64,000 nucleotides of DNA, from the NCBI GenBank assembly GCA_009841255.1, contig VXMD01000046.1, positions 1 to 64,000 on the forward strand, written 5' to 3'. Source of the stretch: Candidatus Poribacteria bacterium (GTDB lineage Bacteria; Poribacteria; WGA-4E; WGA-3G). The notes under the pieces were generated by a model. It was given only the letters and a program-made list of their open reading frames with translations, made no database searches and was not told the origin of the DNA. Both the position numbers and the translations under genes were made by a program. Shown in pieces: positions 32,234-39,869 of this stretch (positions within the stretch are counted from its first letter, which is position 1; the number at the start of each line of letters is the position of its first letter).

Positions 32234-33175
32234 ATGCAGAGAATATACATTGCAGTGTGTTTAATAGGTATACTGATATGGACTGGCTGTGATCCGAAGG
32301 GACAGCCCGATGCTGCCACAGGCGATAAACTTCGCGTTGTTACCACGATCGGTATGATTACTGACATTGTTAAAAATGTTGGCGGTCCGCGCGTTGAGGT
32401 GACCGGGATGGTGGCACCTGGAATAGACCCACACTTTTACAACCCGACACCTAAAGATGTTCAAAGGCTCGGTTCAGCACATATCATCTTCTATAACGGG
32501 CTGCACCTTGAAGCAAAAATGGTGGACATCCTTGCGAAGATGTCGGAGGACACGCTGACAGTCGCCGTAACAGACGCCGTAGATCGGAGTCTACTGCTAA
32601 CACCGCCAGAATACGAGGGGCTCTATGATCCGCACTTATGGTTTGACGTGAAGCTTTGGATGCGAGCGGTGGAAAGGGTTCGCGATGCTCTGAGTGAATT
32701 CGATGCCGATAATGTTGTCCTGTACCGAAGCAATGCCGAACGCTACCTCACAAAACTCACGGAACTCGATGAATACGTAAAGGCACAAGTGGAACGTGTG
32801 CCATCTCGGCAACGCGTCCTTGTGACGGCGCACGACTGTTTTAACTACTTCGGAAAGGCGTACGGGTTTGAGGTGCGCGGATTACAAGGTGTTAGCACCG
32901 CGACAGAGATCGGTATCGCTGATGTACAGGAATTGGCGACGTTTATTGCGGAGCGGCGTATCCCTGCTATTTTTGTAGAGTCATCCGTCTCTTCACGGAG
33001 TCTCGAAGCGGTGAAAGCCGCTGTGAAGTCAAAAGGATTTGATGTGAAGATCGGTGGTGTGCTTTTCACAGATGCTATGGGAAACGAGGGGACACCTGAA
33101 GGCACCTACATTGGGATGATCCGATATAATATTAATACGGTTGTCCATGCTTTGATTGGGAAATCGGAGTTATAA
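32234..33175 (+). CDS. metal ABC transporter substrate-binding lipoprotein (ZnuA/TroA family)
   Basis: This about 313-residue periplasmic lipoprotein (lipobox IWTGC) binds Zn(II) or Mn(II) for an ABC importer. Family blocks are VVTTIGMITDIVKNVGG, GIDPHFYNPTPKDVQRL (first His), GLYDPHLWFDVKLW (second His), VTAHDCFNYFGKAYG (third His), and IFVESSVSSRS and LFTDAMG with acidic residues. It lacks the long His loop of typical ZnuA, so TroA/MntC-like specificity remains possible. ATG 32234 is preferred; GTG 32222 overlaps merC and is the alternative. Unexpectedly no ATPase or permease gene follows, so the importer is elsewhere or lost. Confidence 0.85.
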   Translation: MQRIYIAVCLIGILIWTGCDPKGQPDAATGDKLRVVTTIGMITDIVKNVGGPRVEVTGMVAPGIDPHFYNPTPKDVQRLGSAHIIFYNGLHLEAKMVDILAKMSEDTLTVAVTDAVDRSLLLTPPEYEGLYDPHLWFDVKLWMRAVERVRDALSEFDADNVVLYRSNAERYLTKLTELDEYVKAQVERVPSRQRVLVTAHDCFNYFGKAYGFEVRGLQGVSTATEIGIADVQELATFIAERRIPAIFVESSVSSRSLEAVKAAVKSKGFDVKIGGVLFTDAMGNEGTPEGTYIGMIRYNINTVVHALIGKSEL

Positions 33176-33383
33176 ACCGTTGGCTTCCAGCCAGCGGATT
33201 TCTATCAAGGCCGGGCACGTGCCGCCTATTGGGATGGTCGAAATGATGTGGGTGAGCGGGGTTCAAGTGGTGTTGGCTCATGTTAAGAAATAGTGCAAAG
33301 AAACCGACAATTCTTGACACCGTTTTGAATTGCTGCGTGCCCTTGAGAAGAAGTAGAAGCGACCTCTTATGGAGGAATCAGTC

Positions 33384-33977
33384 ATGTCTGGCAGAACTGA
33401 CGACGCATCTGCGCGTTGGTCACGTGCATTGAACAAGGTCAGGAAGATCGGGACGACGCTGTTGGACCAACAGTTGTGGTGTTGGGGACAGGACATTCGC
33501 CAGGCAAACGGAAATGCTTTGCTCGCCTACGGTTTTACCAAACATCGACCGCCGGAAGGCAAGCACGGAAGTACCGCTTATGAGTGGCGTGGTTCTGGCA
33601 GAAGCCGAGTTATTTTATGGGGATTCGGGTTTTTCTATGGCGATGGGCGCCGAGGAGGGCTTTTCTTGCAACGTTACAAATTCGCGCCCAAACAGACGGC
33701 AGGGGACGATTTTTCGTTGCCCATATGGAAACCGGAGCAACTCCCTGAGCTTACGCATCCATGTGATCTGGAAGCGTGGCATCACGTTTTCAACTTGCTC
33801 ACTCAAGGTCTCGCATGGATAGGCGACTACGAGCGGTGGATTATTTCTGAATACGGACTTGACTATCGCCAACGGTGTACTGACGCATGGAAGAAGAAAC
33901 CTATTCCTGCACACGAGATGGCTGCAAAGTGGCATGAACTCGTCGAATACTTGCTTTCACAGCCTGGAAGCGATTGA
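33384..33977 (+). CDS. conserved-looking protein of unknown function beside the CobW cluster
   Basis: This 197-residue cytoplasmic protein is rich in Trp and charged residues. Noticeable blocks are RALNKVRKIGTTLLDQQLWCWGQDIR, split by a helix break, then RSRVILWGFGFFYGDG, ERWIISEYGLDYRQRC and MAAKWHELVEYLLSQ. No domain is recognised with confidence. It lies between the metal-binding protein gene and the CobW cluster in the same direction, so a link to metal homeostasis is possible but unproven. ATG 33384 is chosen because GGAGG lies eight bases upstream; ATG 33369 contains that GGAGG. Confidence 0.6.
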   Translation: MSGRTDDASARWSRALNKVRKIGTTLLDQQLWCWGQDIRQANGNALLAYGFTKHRPPEGKHGSTAYEWRGSGRSRVILWGFGFFYGDGRRGGLFLQRYKFAPKQTAGDDFSLPIWKPEQLPELTHPCDLEAWHHVFNLLTQGLAWIGDYERWIISEYGLDYRQRCTDAWKKKPIPAHEMAAKWHELVEYLLSQPGSD

Positions 33978-34101
33978 TAAACATCAAGCTCAGATAATAA
34001 TTGCGCTGAACAACCGCACAAGCGGTTGATGAGCCGCAAACCCGTTTTGATTCTCACTGCGAAGCAGGACAAAACGGAACGAGAGGATAATCATTAAAAA
34101 T

Positions 34102-34197
34102 ATGTCAGAACAGATTCAACAGTTGCTTAATTTAGAGACGCTTGTGAACGCGAACTCTGCCTTAGAGGAATATCATCAGCAACGCCAAAAGGTATGA
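34102..34197 (+). CDS. 31-residue open frame, probably a gene remnant
   Basis: ATG 34102 is preceded by GAGAGGATAATCATTAAAAAT, the same CATTAAAAAT context seen before other starts here. The peptide begins MSEQIQQLLNLETLVNANSA and ends at TGA 34195. It looks like the intact N-terminus of a longer helical protein whose remainder was lost; the frame afterwards is closed repeatedly. Confidence 0.35.
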   Translation: MSEQIQQLLNLETLVNANSALEEYHQQRQKV

Positions 34198-34440
34198 GAG
34201 CAGATGGAATCGAAGCGTCGCCCAAGCTGGCATCAAGGCGGCGTGTCTTAGTGCATATACTGGTCTGTAAGGGGTGTTGTTGTGGCGGGACAGATAAAAC
34301 TCCATCTACACTATGCGCGACTCGTGGATTGGGCGGAAGCCGTGGCACGAACAGATGCACTCCTTCCGTTGCCTTCAGCCTTTGAGAGTCACCGTTTTGA
34401 TCGGTTTCGATCTCCCTCGTCCGGGTTTCAGAAAAAATAA
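34194..34440 (+). pseudogene. broken CobW-associated (2Fe-2S) ferredoxin-like gene
   Basis: One frame (from 34194) encodes VLVHILVCKGCCCGG, the N-terminal cluster loop of the small thioredoxin-like ferredoxin found beside CobW genes. A different frame (34282-34440) encodes LVDWAEAVARTDALLPLPSA and then FESHRFDRF, the C-terminal end of the same family. The middle, which would hold the second cysteine pair, is missing and the frame shifts. The two halves are recognised by resemblance only. Confidence 0.5.
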
Positions 34441-34560
34441 CCGAACCGTGAGTTACAAGTCTTCACAGTGGTAAGTGTTCGCCGGGGAGGTTCCTGTCGT
34501 ACAGCGTTGCTACATTGATACGAGCTTGATGACAGACGGTTTAAAGGAGTCCATACAACA

Positions 34561-34821
34561 GTGCTGAATTTTTTCAATTCGCAAAAAGAGAGTGATCCAC
34601 GCCAACTCGCCCAAGTCAAATCGTGGGTCTCCGAAGTCTTTGACCTATCAGAAGACATCTCCGTGATGATTACTCAGTTGCAATGCACCGAAGAAGGCTG
34701 CCCGCCTATTGAAACGGTCATTGCCATCATGGAAACACCGGGGAAGCCCCGGCAATACAAGATTCACAAACCGCTGGCGGAGGTGAAGCAGACGGACATC
34801 GTTAGCTTGACCGCTGGCTAA
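34561..34821 (+). CDS. small conserved protein of CobW clusters
   Basis: This 86-residue soluble protein has a Cys-containing core, MITQLQCTEEGCPPIETVIA, followed by PRQYKIHKPLAEVKQTDI. Proteins with this QCTEPGCPP...YKIHKP pattern occur next to CobW-type GTPases in proteobacteria, as far as I recall; the function is unknown and the two Cys could bind a metal. The start is GTG 34561, about 12 bases after AAGGAG. The CobW gene starts 19 bases after its stop with its own GGAGAG, so the genes form an operon. Confidence 0.65.
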   Translation: MLNFFNSQKESDPRQLAQVKSWVSEVFDLSEDISVMITQLQCTEEGCPPIETVIAIMETPGKPRQYKIHKPLAEVKQTDIVSLTAG

Positions 34822-34840
34822 ATTCAATAAGGAGAGAAAA

Positions 34841-36193
34841 ATGAACACAGCCATGCTAAACAATCAGGTCCCCGTCACCGTGTTGACGGGCTTTTTGGGA
34901 TCTGGTAAAACCACGCTTCTCAATCGTATTCTTACCGAAAACCATGGCAAACGTATCGCCGTCATCGAAAACGAGTTTGGCGAGATCGGTGTCGATAATG
35001 ATTTGGTCATCGGTGCCGAAGAAGAGATTTTCGAGATGAACAATGGTTGCATCTGCTGCACGGTGCGCGGTGATCTCATCCGTATTTTGGGGAATCTGAT
35101 GAAGCGTCGCGATAAGTTCGACTACATCATGGTCGAAACCACAGGGCTTGCGGACCCCGGGCCAGTTGCTCAGACGTTCTTCATGGACACCGAAATGCAG
35201 GAGAAACTGCAACTGGATTCCGTCACGACGCTGGTTGATGCCAAACACATTTGGCAGCACATCGATGACAGCGACGAGGCGCGTGAACAGATTGCCTTTG
35301 CCGATGTCATTTTGTTGAACAAGATTGACCTTGTGACCGAGGGAGAGTTAAAGCAACTGGAAGCCAGAATTCGCAGCATGAACGCTGCAGCGAAGATTTA
35401 TCGCACGAAAGACGCCGTGGTTGAAATGGACAAGATTCTCAATGTCGGCGGATTCGATCTCGACCGGGCGATGGAGATTGACCCACAGTTTATGGAACCG
35501 GAGTATCCCTTTGAATGGGCTGGTGTTTATAACCTTTCGGTAGGCACGCATGAACTGGTTCTCCAAGAAGGTCCTGACCCGACGATGAAAGTCGCGTTGG
35601 TGCCCGTAAATGCATCAACCGATGAAGCTTTGGAGGCCGCTGTTGAGCCAGTCGTTATGGTTTTCTCCGATGATGAGCATCAACTTTCGGCGGGTGGCAC
35701 CCTTCAACCGAGTGGACGTCTCATTGCGTTAAATCTCACAGCGGACGAATTACGCTTTGACGTGCAGATCGGCCGCCCCGGCGCTTACGCACTGTTTACC
35801 GAGCATCACCCCGACGAATTTCAAGCACAGCTCCTTGGCAGTGGTGCCCTTGTCAAGCCAGTTGTTGAACGCGAATTTAAGCCAGACCACGAACATGATG
35901 ACGAGGTCACATCGGTCGGCATCACAACCCCCGGCGACCTCGACCCCGACCGGCTGAACGATTGGATTAGCAACCTGCTTCGGACAAAAGGTATCGACAT
36001 CTTCCGCATGAAAGGTATTCTGAGCATTAAGGGGCAGCCAGAGCGATTCGTCTTCCAAGGTGTGCATATGCTCTTCGATGGGCGCCCCGACCGTCCGTGG
36101 GGCGGTGAACAGCGCTACAATAGCCTCATCTTTATCGGGCGCAACCTCGACCGGGCCGAATTGACTGAAGGGTTTGAAGCATGTCTCGCTTGA
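34841..36193 (+). CDS. CobW/COG0523-family metallochaperone GTPase
   Basis: This 450-residue P-loop GTPase would deliver zinc or another metal to client proteins, energy coming from GTP. Walker A GFLGSGKTTLLN is at about 18-29, followed by the hallmark metal site NNGCICCTVRGDL (CxCC). Also seen are ETTGLADPGP (switch), LLNKIDLV (NKxD base recognition), and a C-terminal CobW_C domain (IDIFRMKGILSIKGQPERFVFQGVHMLF) with a preceding His/Asp stretch DHEHDDE. ATG 34841 follows GGAGAGAAAA. The WD40 gene overlaps its end by 13 bases. The nearby zinc operon suggests zinc, but cobalt or others are not excluded. Confidence 0.9.
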   Translation: MNTAMLNNQVPVTVLTGFLGSGKTTLLNRILTENHGKRIAVIENEFGEIGVDNDLVIGAEEEIFEMNNGCICCTVRGDLIRILGNLMKRRDKFDYIMVETTGLADPGPVAQTFFMDTEMQEKLQLDSVTTLVDAKHIWQHIDDSDEAREQIAFADVILLNKIDLVTEGELKQLEARIRSMNAAAKIYRTKDAVVEMDKILNVGGFDLDRAMEIDPQFMEPEYPFEWAGVYNLSVGTHELVLQEGPDPTMKVALVPVNASTDEALEAAVEPVVMVFSDDEHQLSAGGTLQPSGRLIALNLTADELRFDVQIGRPGAYALFTEHHPDEFQAQLLGSGALVKPVVEREFKPDHEHDDEVTSVGITTPGDLDPDRLNDWISNLLRTKGIDIFRMKGILSIKGQPERFVFQGVHMLFDGRPDRPWGGEQRYNSLIFIGRNLDRAELTEGFEACLA

Positions 36194-37236
36194 GCAACCT
36201 GAGCAACCGCTTTTTCCAGCCCTCTCAACTGCGCGAAAATTGGGCCGCAACCCTCAGCGACCACGTCATTGATCTGGCGTGGTCCCCTGATGGGAGATAC
36301 ATCGCTGCCGCGTCGGTTCTCGGTCCGGTGACAATTTTTGCAGGTCGTCATGGAGCGGTTATCCATACCTTCGAAGGGCATGAATTCGGCACAATGTCAA
36401 TCGCGTGGCGCCCAGACAGCAGGGCGCTTGCGAGCGCAGGACAAGATGGAAAAATTCGGTTGTGGGATATGACAAGTGGCGAAGCGACCCATTCGCTTGA
36501 CGGGGGTGCCGCATGGGTTGAGCACTTGGCGTGGAGTGGCGGCAAAAAACCGATACTCGCCTCTGCCGCGGGCCGGAAGCTGAAACTCTGGAACGCTGTC
36601 GGTGATCTTGTTCGCGAATATCTCGACCATCAGAGCACGATTTCTGATCTCCAGTGGAGACCGCGTGTCAGGCAACTTGCCTCGATTGCCTACGGCGGTG
36701 TCACGCTGTGGGACCCGCAACAGTCGGAAGCCGTCCGCCGATTGGAATGGAAAGGCTCATCACTGGTGATTGCGTGGAGCCCCGACGGCAAACACATCGC
36801 CACCGGAGATCAAGATTCGACCGTACATTTCTGGATTATGTCTACCGGTAACGACTTGCAAATGTCTGGTTATCCGACGAAAGTGCGCGAACTCTCGTGG
36901 GATGCCACGAGTCGATACTTGGCTACGGGAGGCAGTGATGAAGTTACGGTGTGGGATTGTTCCGGTCGCGGACCGGCGGGTACCCAACCCATTACGCTTT
37001 CCGGGCATGAGGATTTTCTCAGCGTCGTGCGTTTTCAACATCGCGGAAAACTGCTGGCATCAGGCGGTGCCGACGGTCTGGTCTACGTCTGGCAATTGCG
37101 AGGCAGACGCAGTTCTCTGGCGGTTCATGAAGCCACTCTGGCAGCGGGGGTCACAAGTCTCGTTTGGTCACCGAATGACCAGTATATTGCTGTTGGTGAC
37201 GAGTCGGGTGGAGTGAGCGTTTTTTCGATGAGTTAA
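36181..37236 (+). CDS. WD40-repeat protein coupled to the CobW gene
   Basis: This 351-residue protein consists almost wholly of about seven WD40 blades. Repeating units end in LWD, LWN, LWD, FWI, VWD, VWQ, and share LAWSPDGRYIAAAS-type strands. It would fold as a single beta-propeller, a platform for protein contacts. No signal peptide is seen, so it is cytoplasmic. Its ATG at 36181 lies inside the end of the CobW gene (13-base overlap), so translation is coupled and the two proteins probably work together, for example with the propeller as a client adaptor. That role is inference. Confidence 0.85.
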   Translation: MSRLSNLSNRFFQPSQLRENWAATLSDHVIDLAWSPDGRYIAAASVLGPVTIFAGRHGAVIHTFEGHEFGTMSIAWRPDSRALASAGQDGKIRLWDMTSGEATHSLDGGAAWVEHLAWSGGKKPILASAAGRKLKLWNAVGDLVREYLDHQSTISDLQWRPRVRQLASIAYGGVTLWDPQQSEAVRRLEWKGSSLVIAWSPDGKHIATGDQDSTVHFWIMSTGNDLQMSGYPTKVRELSWDATSRYLATGGSDEVTVWDCSGRGPAGTQPITLSGHEDFLSVVRFQHRGKLLASGGADGLVYVWQLRGRRSSLAVHEATLAAGVTSLVWSPNDQYIAVGDESGGVSVFSMS

Positions 37237-37360
37237 AGTTCAACATTCAAACGGGGTCAGTTGCCCGAGTTCTTAGCTTGGTTATTTAAGCGGGGGTGGT
37301 GCCTAAATATCCCCTATGATCAAATCAGATACCGCTTTTATTTTTAGATTGAATTCGCAG

Positions 37361-37385
37361 TAGGGGCGAGGTCACCTCGCCCCTA
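37361..37385. terminator. perfect 12-bp hairpin after the WD40 gene
   Basis: TAGGGGCGAGGT pairs with ACCTCGCCCCTA around a single base. It lies between convergent genes (WD40 forward, LamG remnant reverse), fitting a two-way terminator, though no long T-run adjoins. Confidence 0.5.
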
Positions 37386-37397
37386 TTGAATAGAATG

Positions 37398-37591
37398 CTA
37401 CCGGTGTGCTGTTTTGAGCGCACCCCATACAGTCGTCAACTTTCCGGAGGCACCAACAGCAGACGGTTGCTGTCCTGATTGCTCAAGTTCCGCTGCGGTC
37501 AAAGGACGATTCCACACCTTCACTTCATCAATGAGTCCCTTGTAATACCGGTTCAGATGCTCTCCTACCCAAATTGACGGACATTGTCTAA
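37398..37591 (-). pseudogene. C-terminal fragment of a third LamG gene, cut at the IS end
   Basis: Reading from about 37591 down to the TAG at 37398 gives YYKGLIDEVKVWNRPLTAAE and the end KLTTVWGALKTAHR. It matches the last block of the LamG proteins at 19.2 and 22.3 kb (LIDEVSLWNRALSADEI, KLATTWGNIKTAH). The N-terminal three quarters are absent and the frame stops at the hairpin that begins the IS region, so the gene was disrupted, with deletion, at the IS boundary. Confidence 0.75.
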
Positions 37592-37654
37592 CAAGCCCAA
37601 TGCTTTAGCTTTGGGTCCAATGGGTAACGCCCGTGCAGAAGTCCAAAAAAAGAT

Positions 37655-37683
37655 TTGAATTTTAGCAGAGAATGTGGTATAAT
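37655..37683 (+). promoter_or_regulatory. promoter of the first tnpB
   Basis: TTGAAT (37655-37660), 17 bases, then TATAAT (37678-37683) with a TG two bases before it (extended -10). Confidence 0.55.
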
Positions 37684-37773
37684 TATACTACATCGTGGCA
37701 GTGGATACGACCTCCCGCTTGGGAGTGCCACTGCTCCGTTTCGTAGCGGTTTCACGGTGTAAAGGAAATCACG

Positions 37774-38988
37774 ATGTATACCACACTCTATAAATTATTT
37801 CGTGCGCCACGCAATCGGAACTTAAAACGAAAGACGTGGATCGCACACACAATATGGAACTATTTTCTCGGTTGGCAACGCACGCGCTATGCTCTTGGAC
37901 TTCCCTATATGTCTTTTAAGGAGATGTCGCGTGAGTTCACCGTTCTAAAGAACTCGCATCCAGAAATATTTGCACATTGGCGAGAACTTAACACGTGGTC
38001 AGCGCGTGAGATACTCAAAAGACTTGATGCGGGTTACATCCGTTTCTTTAAAGGTCTTGCGAAACGTCCTCCGAAGTTTCGGTCCTGGCGAAAACCTTAC
38101 TCGTTCACGATGTGCCAATCCGGTTTTAAGTTTGCTGATCCCGAAGAAGGCGATTTAGGGTTTGGTATCTATGGCGATCGCGTTCGGATTATGAAACGCG
38201 ACTACCGTTTTAATCTCAGTCGCCCGATACTCGGTAATATCAGGGCTGTCACCGTCAAAGCAGATGCGCTTGGAGATTTCTATATGTCCGTTGTAACAGA
38301 CCACATTGCCACCGAAGTCACACCCAAGACGGGTCAAGCTGCAGGGTACGACTTCGGTATCAAAACGATGTTCACCTGTTCCGACGGCACCCAACGGGAA
38401 TCCCCTCACTTCTATAGCACCGTACAATCGAAACTCAAATCAGCTCAACAGAGGCAGTCAAGCAAACAAAAAGGGAGCAACAACAGAGAACGTGAACGTC
38501 TAAATGCTGCGCGTGTTCACCGTAAAATCAGATGGCTCCGCGAAGATCATCATTGGAAACTTGCCAAGCAATTGGTGCATCAATACGATGTCTTGTTTTT
38601 TGAGACGCTTTCGTTTGAAGGAATGAAACGTCTCTGGGGACGCAAGGTCTCTGATATTGCGCCGTATGCGTTTCATCTGAAGTTGCGACATCAAGCGAAA
38701 AAGCACGGAAAGCACGTCTGCTATATTGATAGATTTGAGCCGACATCCAAAACGTGTAGTCACTGCGGACAAATAGATATGTTCATGACTCTTGATGTCC
38801 GTAAGTGGAAATGTTCAGGTTGCAAGCGAAAACATCACCGCGATGTCAACGCTGCAATCAATATACTTAAGGTTGGGGCATCAACCTTTGGGGTAGAGGG
38901 TGTCAGACTTGCCATCGCAAGCAACCCTCGTAGACTTCATCCAAAGTCTATACCCCACGATCCACACAGAAAAGCAAAGGATTCTTAG
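37774..38988 (+). CDS. tnpB: TnpB-like RNA-guided nuclease of an IS605-type element (copy 1)
   Basis: This 404-residue protein has the complete RuvC-like triad: Asp in AAGYDFGIKTMFTC, Glu in VLFFETLSFEGM, and Asp in KHHRDVNAAINIL. The zinc ribbon TCSHCGQ...WKCSGCKRK is intact. TnpB proteins cut DNA under guidance of an omega-RNA made from the 3' end of the gene and the right IS end, which keeps the IS at its site. With all catalytic residues present it may be active. Sequence outside the motifs differs strongly from copy 2 at 59.2 kb, so the two belong to different lineages. ATG 37774 follows AAAGGAAATCACG. Confidence 0.9.
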   Translation: MYTTLYKLFRAPRNRNLKRKTWIAHTIWNYFLGWQRTRYALGLPYMSFKEMSREFTVLKNSHPEIFAHWRELNTWSAREILKRLDAGYIRFFKGLAKRPPKFRSWRKPYSFTMCQSGFKFADPEEGDLGFGIYGDRVRIMKRDYRFNLSRPILGNIRAVTVKADALGDFYMSVVTDHIATEVTPKTGQAAGYDFGIKTMFTCSDGTQRESPHFYSTVQSKLKSAQQRQSSKQKGSNNRERERLNAARVHRKIRWLREDHHWKLAKQLVHQYDVLFFETLSFEGMKRLWGRKVSDIAPYAFHLKLRHQAKKHGKHVCYIDRFEPTSKTCSHCGQIDMFMTLDVRKWKCSGCKRKHHRDVNAAINILKVGASTFGVEGVRLAIASNPRRLHPKSIPHDPHRKAKDS

Positions 38989-38992
38989 AGAA

Positions 38993-39014
38993 TCCCACTG
39001 CTTCAGCTGTGGGA
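38993..39014 (+). ncRNA. right-end hairpin, possible 3' part of the omega-RNA of tnpB copy 1
   Basis: TCCCACTG/CAGCTGTGGGA forms a stem directly after the tnpB stop. In studied IS605 elements the omega-RNA covers the end of tnpB and this right-end structure, with the guide just beyond. That such an RNA is made here is inference. Confidence 0.35.
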
Positions 39015-39122
39015 GTATGTCAATTAGCACGTTTCGCAGGAGGATGCAAGTTGATAAAAAGAGGCTTGAGATTCCGTTCTGGTGATAACGAATGGTATTA
39101 CTATAGGTAATGCGGAAATGGA

Positions 39123-39869
39123 TTAATGCGTGGTTTGCATTCTCATATAGGAATCCGCTCTCTCAAAATCTTCAGGTGTGTTGATGTTGAAAAAGGACCT
39201 ACCGTCTGGATCAAACTTCTGCCAGATTTCAGGTGAAATACGCTTTATGTGTGCGCGTTCCGCCAGAGCATGAACCCGCAACTCGGATTCCCGTAGCATT
39301 GACTCGATGATAGGCAGGCATCTTTTAGAATAGGCGGCGCATAACGTTTGGAGGGTTATTTGATGAGTGCTGTGGAAGGGGTTTGTAACCCCGATGTCTT
39401 TGTTACGACTGTAGGTATAAGGCATCACCGCATCGTATTCACCTAAGACGGAAACGAGATAGGCGAGTAGGTTGGGATTTAAAAATGGACTGTCGCATGC
39501 GACACAAAGCACAGCATCGTGCGAAGCGTGCATCAAGCCGGTATAGATACCGCCCAAAGCACCGGTGTCTGGAAAGATATCGCCGTGCATCGACACACCG
39601 AGGTTCGCGTATTCAGTAGGGGTGTTAGTGATAAGCAGGAGTTCGTCCGTAATAAGGCGCATACGGCGGATAACATGTCCAATAAGCGCATCGTCTCCGA
39701 GCGGCATCAATGCCTTGTTCTCTCCCATCCGTCGACTCTGACCCCCTGCGAGGATAACACCTGTGACCGGAGATAACTTTTCAGACAGGTTCAAGGCGCG
39801 GTCCGATGCGCAATGAATTGCGCTACTACGAACCAGCCTGTGTTGCTGTACGTTCAACGACATCGACAA
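39123..39869 (-). CDS. mobA: molybdenum cofactor guanylyltransferase
   Basis: It attaches GMP to molybdopterin. The signature TGVILAGGQSRRMGENKALM binds GTP. The following blocks are TGALGGIYTGLMHASHD, LCVACDSPFLNP (metal Asp), and the late SFFNINTPEDFERAD. About 210 residues of core are normal. The first 25 codons are doubtful: they overlap the end of the peptidase gene and read through a palindromic repeat (39806-39834) also found inside the MITE at 26.5 kb. TTG 39794, just before NLSEKLSPVTG, would remove them. It acts on the same cofactor as MoeA at 27 kb. Confidence 0.88.
   Translation of the reverse strand: MSMSLNVQQHRLVRSSAIHCASDRALNLSEKLSPVTGVILAGGQSRRMGENKALMPLGDDALIGHVIRRMRLITDELLLITNTPTEYANLGVSMHGDIFPDTGALGGIYTGLMHASHDAVLCVACDSPFLNPNLLAYLVSVLGEYDAVMPYTYSRNKDIGVTNPFHSTHQITLQTLCAAYSKRCLPIIESMLRESELRVHALAERAHIKRISPEIWQKFDPDGRSFFNINTPEDFERADSYMRMQTTH
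39806..39834. repeat. palindromic repeat at the peptidase/mobA junction
   Basis: GCGCAATGAATTGCGCTACT plus ACGAACC matches the MITE interior at 26554-26580 almost base for base. It supplies the stop codon and last residues of the M28 peptidase. Confidence 0.65.

Larger units (their letters stand above)
33978..34560 (+). other. 583-bp stretch with a tiny frame and a decayed gene
   Basis: It contains a hairpin AACCGCACAAGCGGTT near 34011, a 31-codon frame (34102-34197) and a broken ferredoxin-like gene (34194-34440). Nothing else is recognised up to the GTG at 34561. Confidence 0.6.
37237..37773. other. spacer with hairpin, LamG remnant and IS left end
   Basis: From left to right: a perfect 12-bp stem (37361-37385), a truncated LamG gene on the reverse strand (37398-37591), a hairpin with CTTTAG loop (37593-37615), and the TnpB promoter (37655-37683). 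Confidence 0.7.
37593..39030 (+). mobile_element. IS200/IS605-group element carrying only tnpB (IS1341 type)
   Basis: On the left is a hairpin AGCCCA...TGGGT with CTTTAG in its loop (37593-37615). On the right is TCCCACTGCTTCAGCTGTGG (38993-39012), then GAGTATGTCAA. Such subterminal hairpins, without inverted ends, mark this IS group. The only gene is tnpB; no tnpA is present. Exact ends are not certain. Confidence 0.65.

Noticed and set aside
33314-33342. TTGACA at 33314 as a promoter for the 33384 gene
   Set aside because: No acceptable -10 sequence lies 15-19 bases downstream.
33176-33368. Possible remnant of an ABC ATPase or permease after the metal-binding protein
   Set aside because: Six-frame reading shows no Walker or membrane motif; only a few unrelated words remain.
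39000-39122. Remaining half of the broken LamG gene after the IS
   Set aside because: No LamG-like frame is found on the reverse strand in this stretch.
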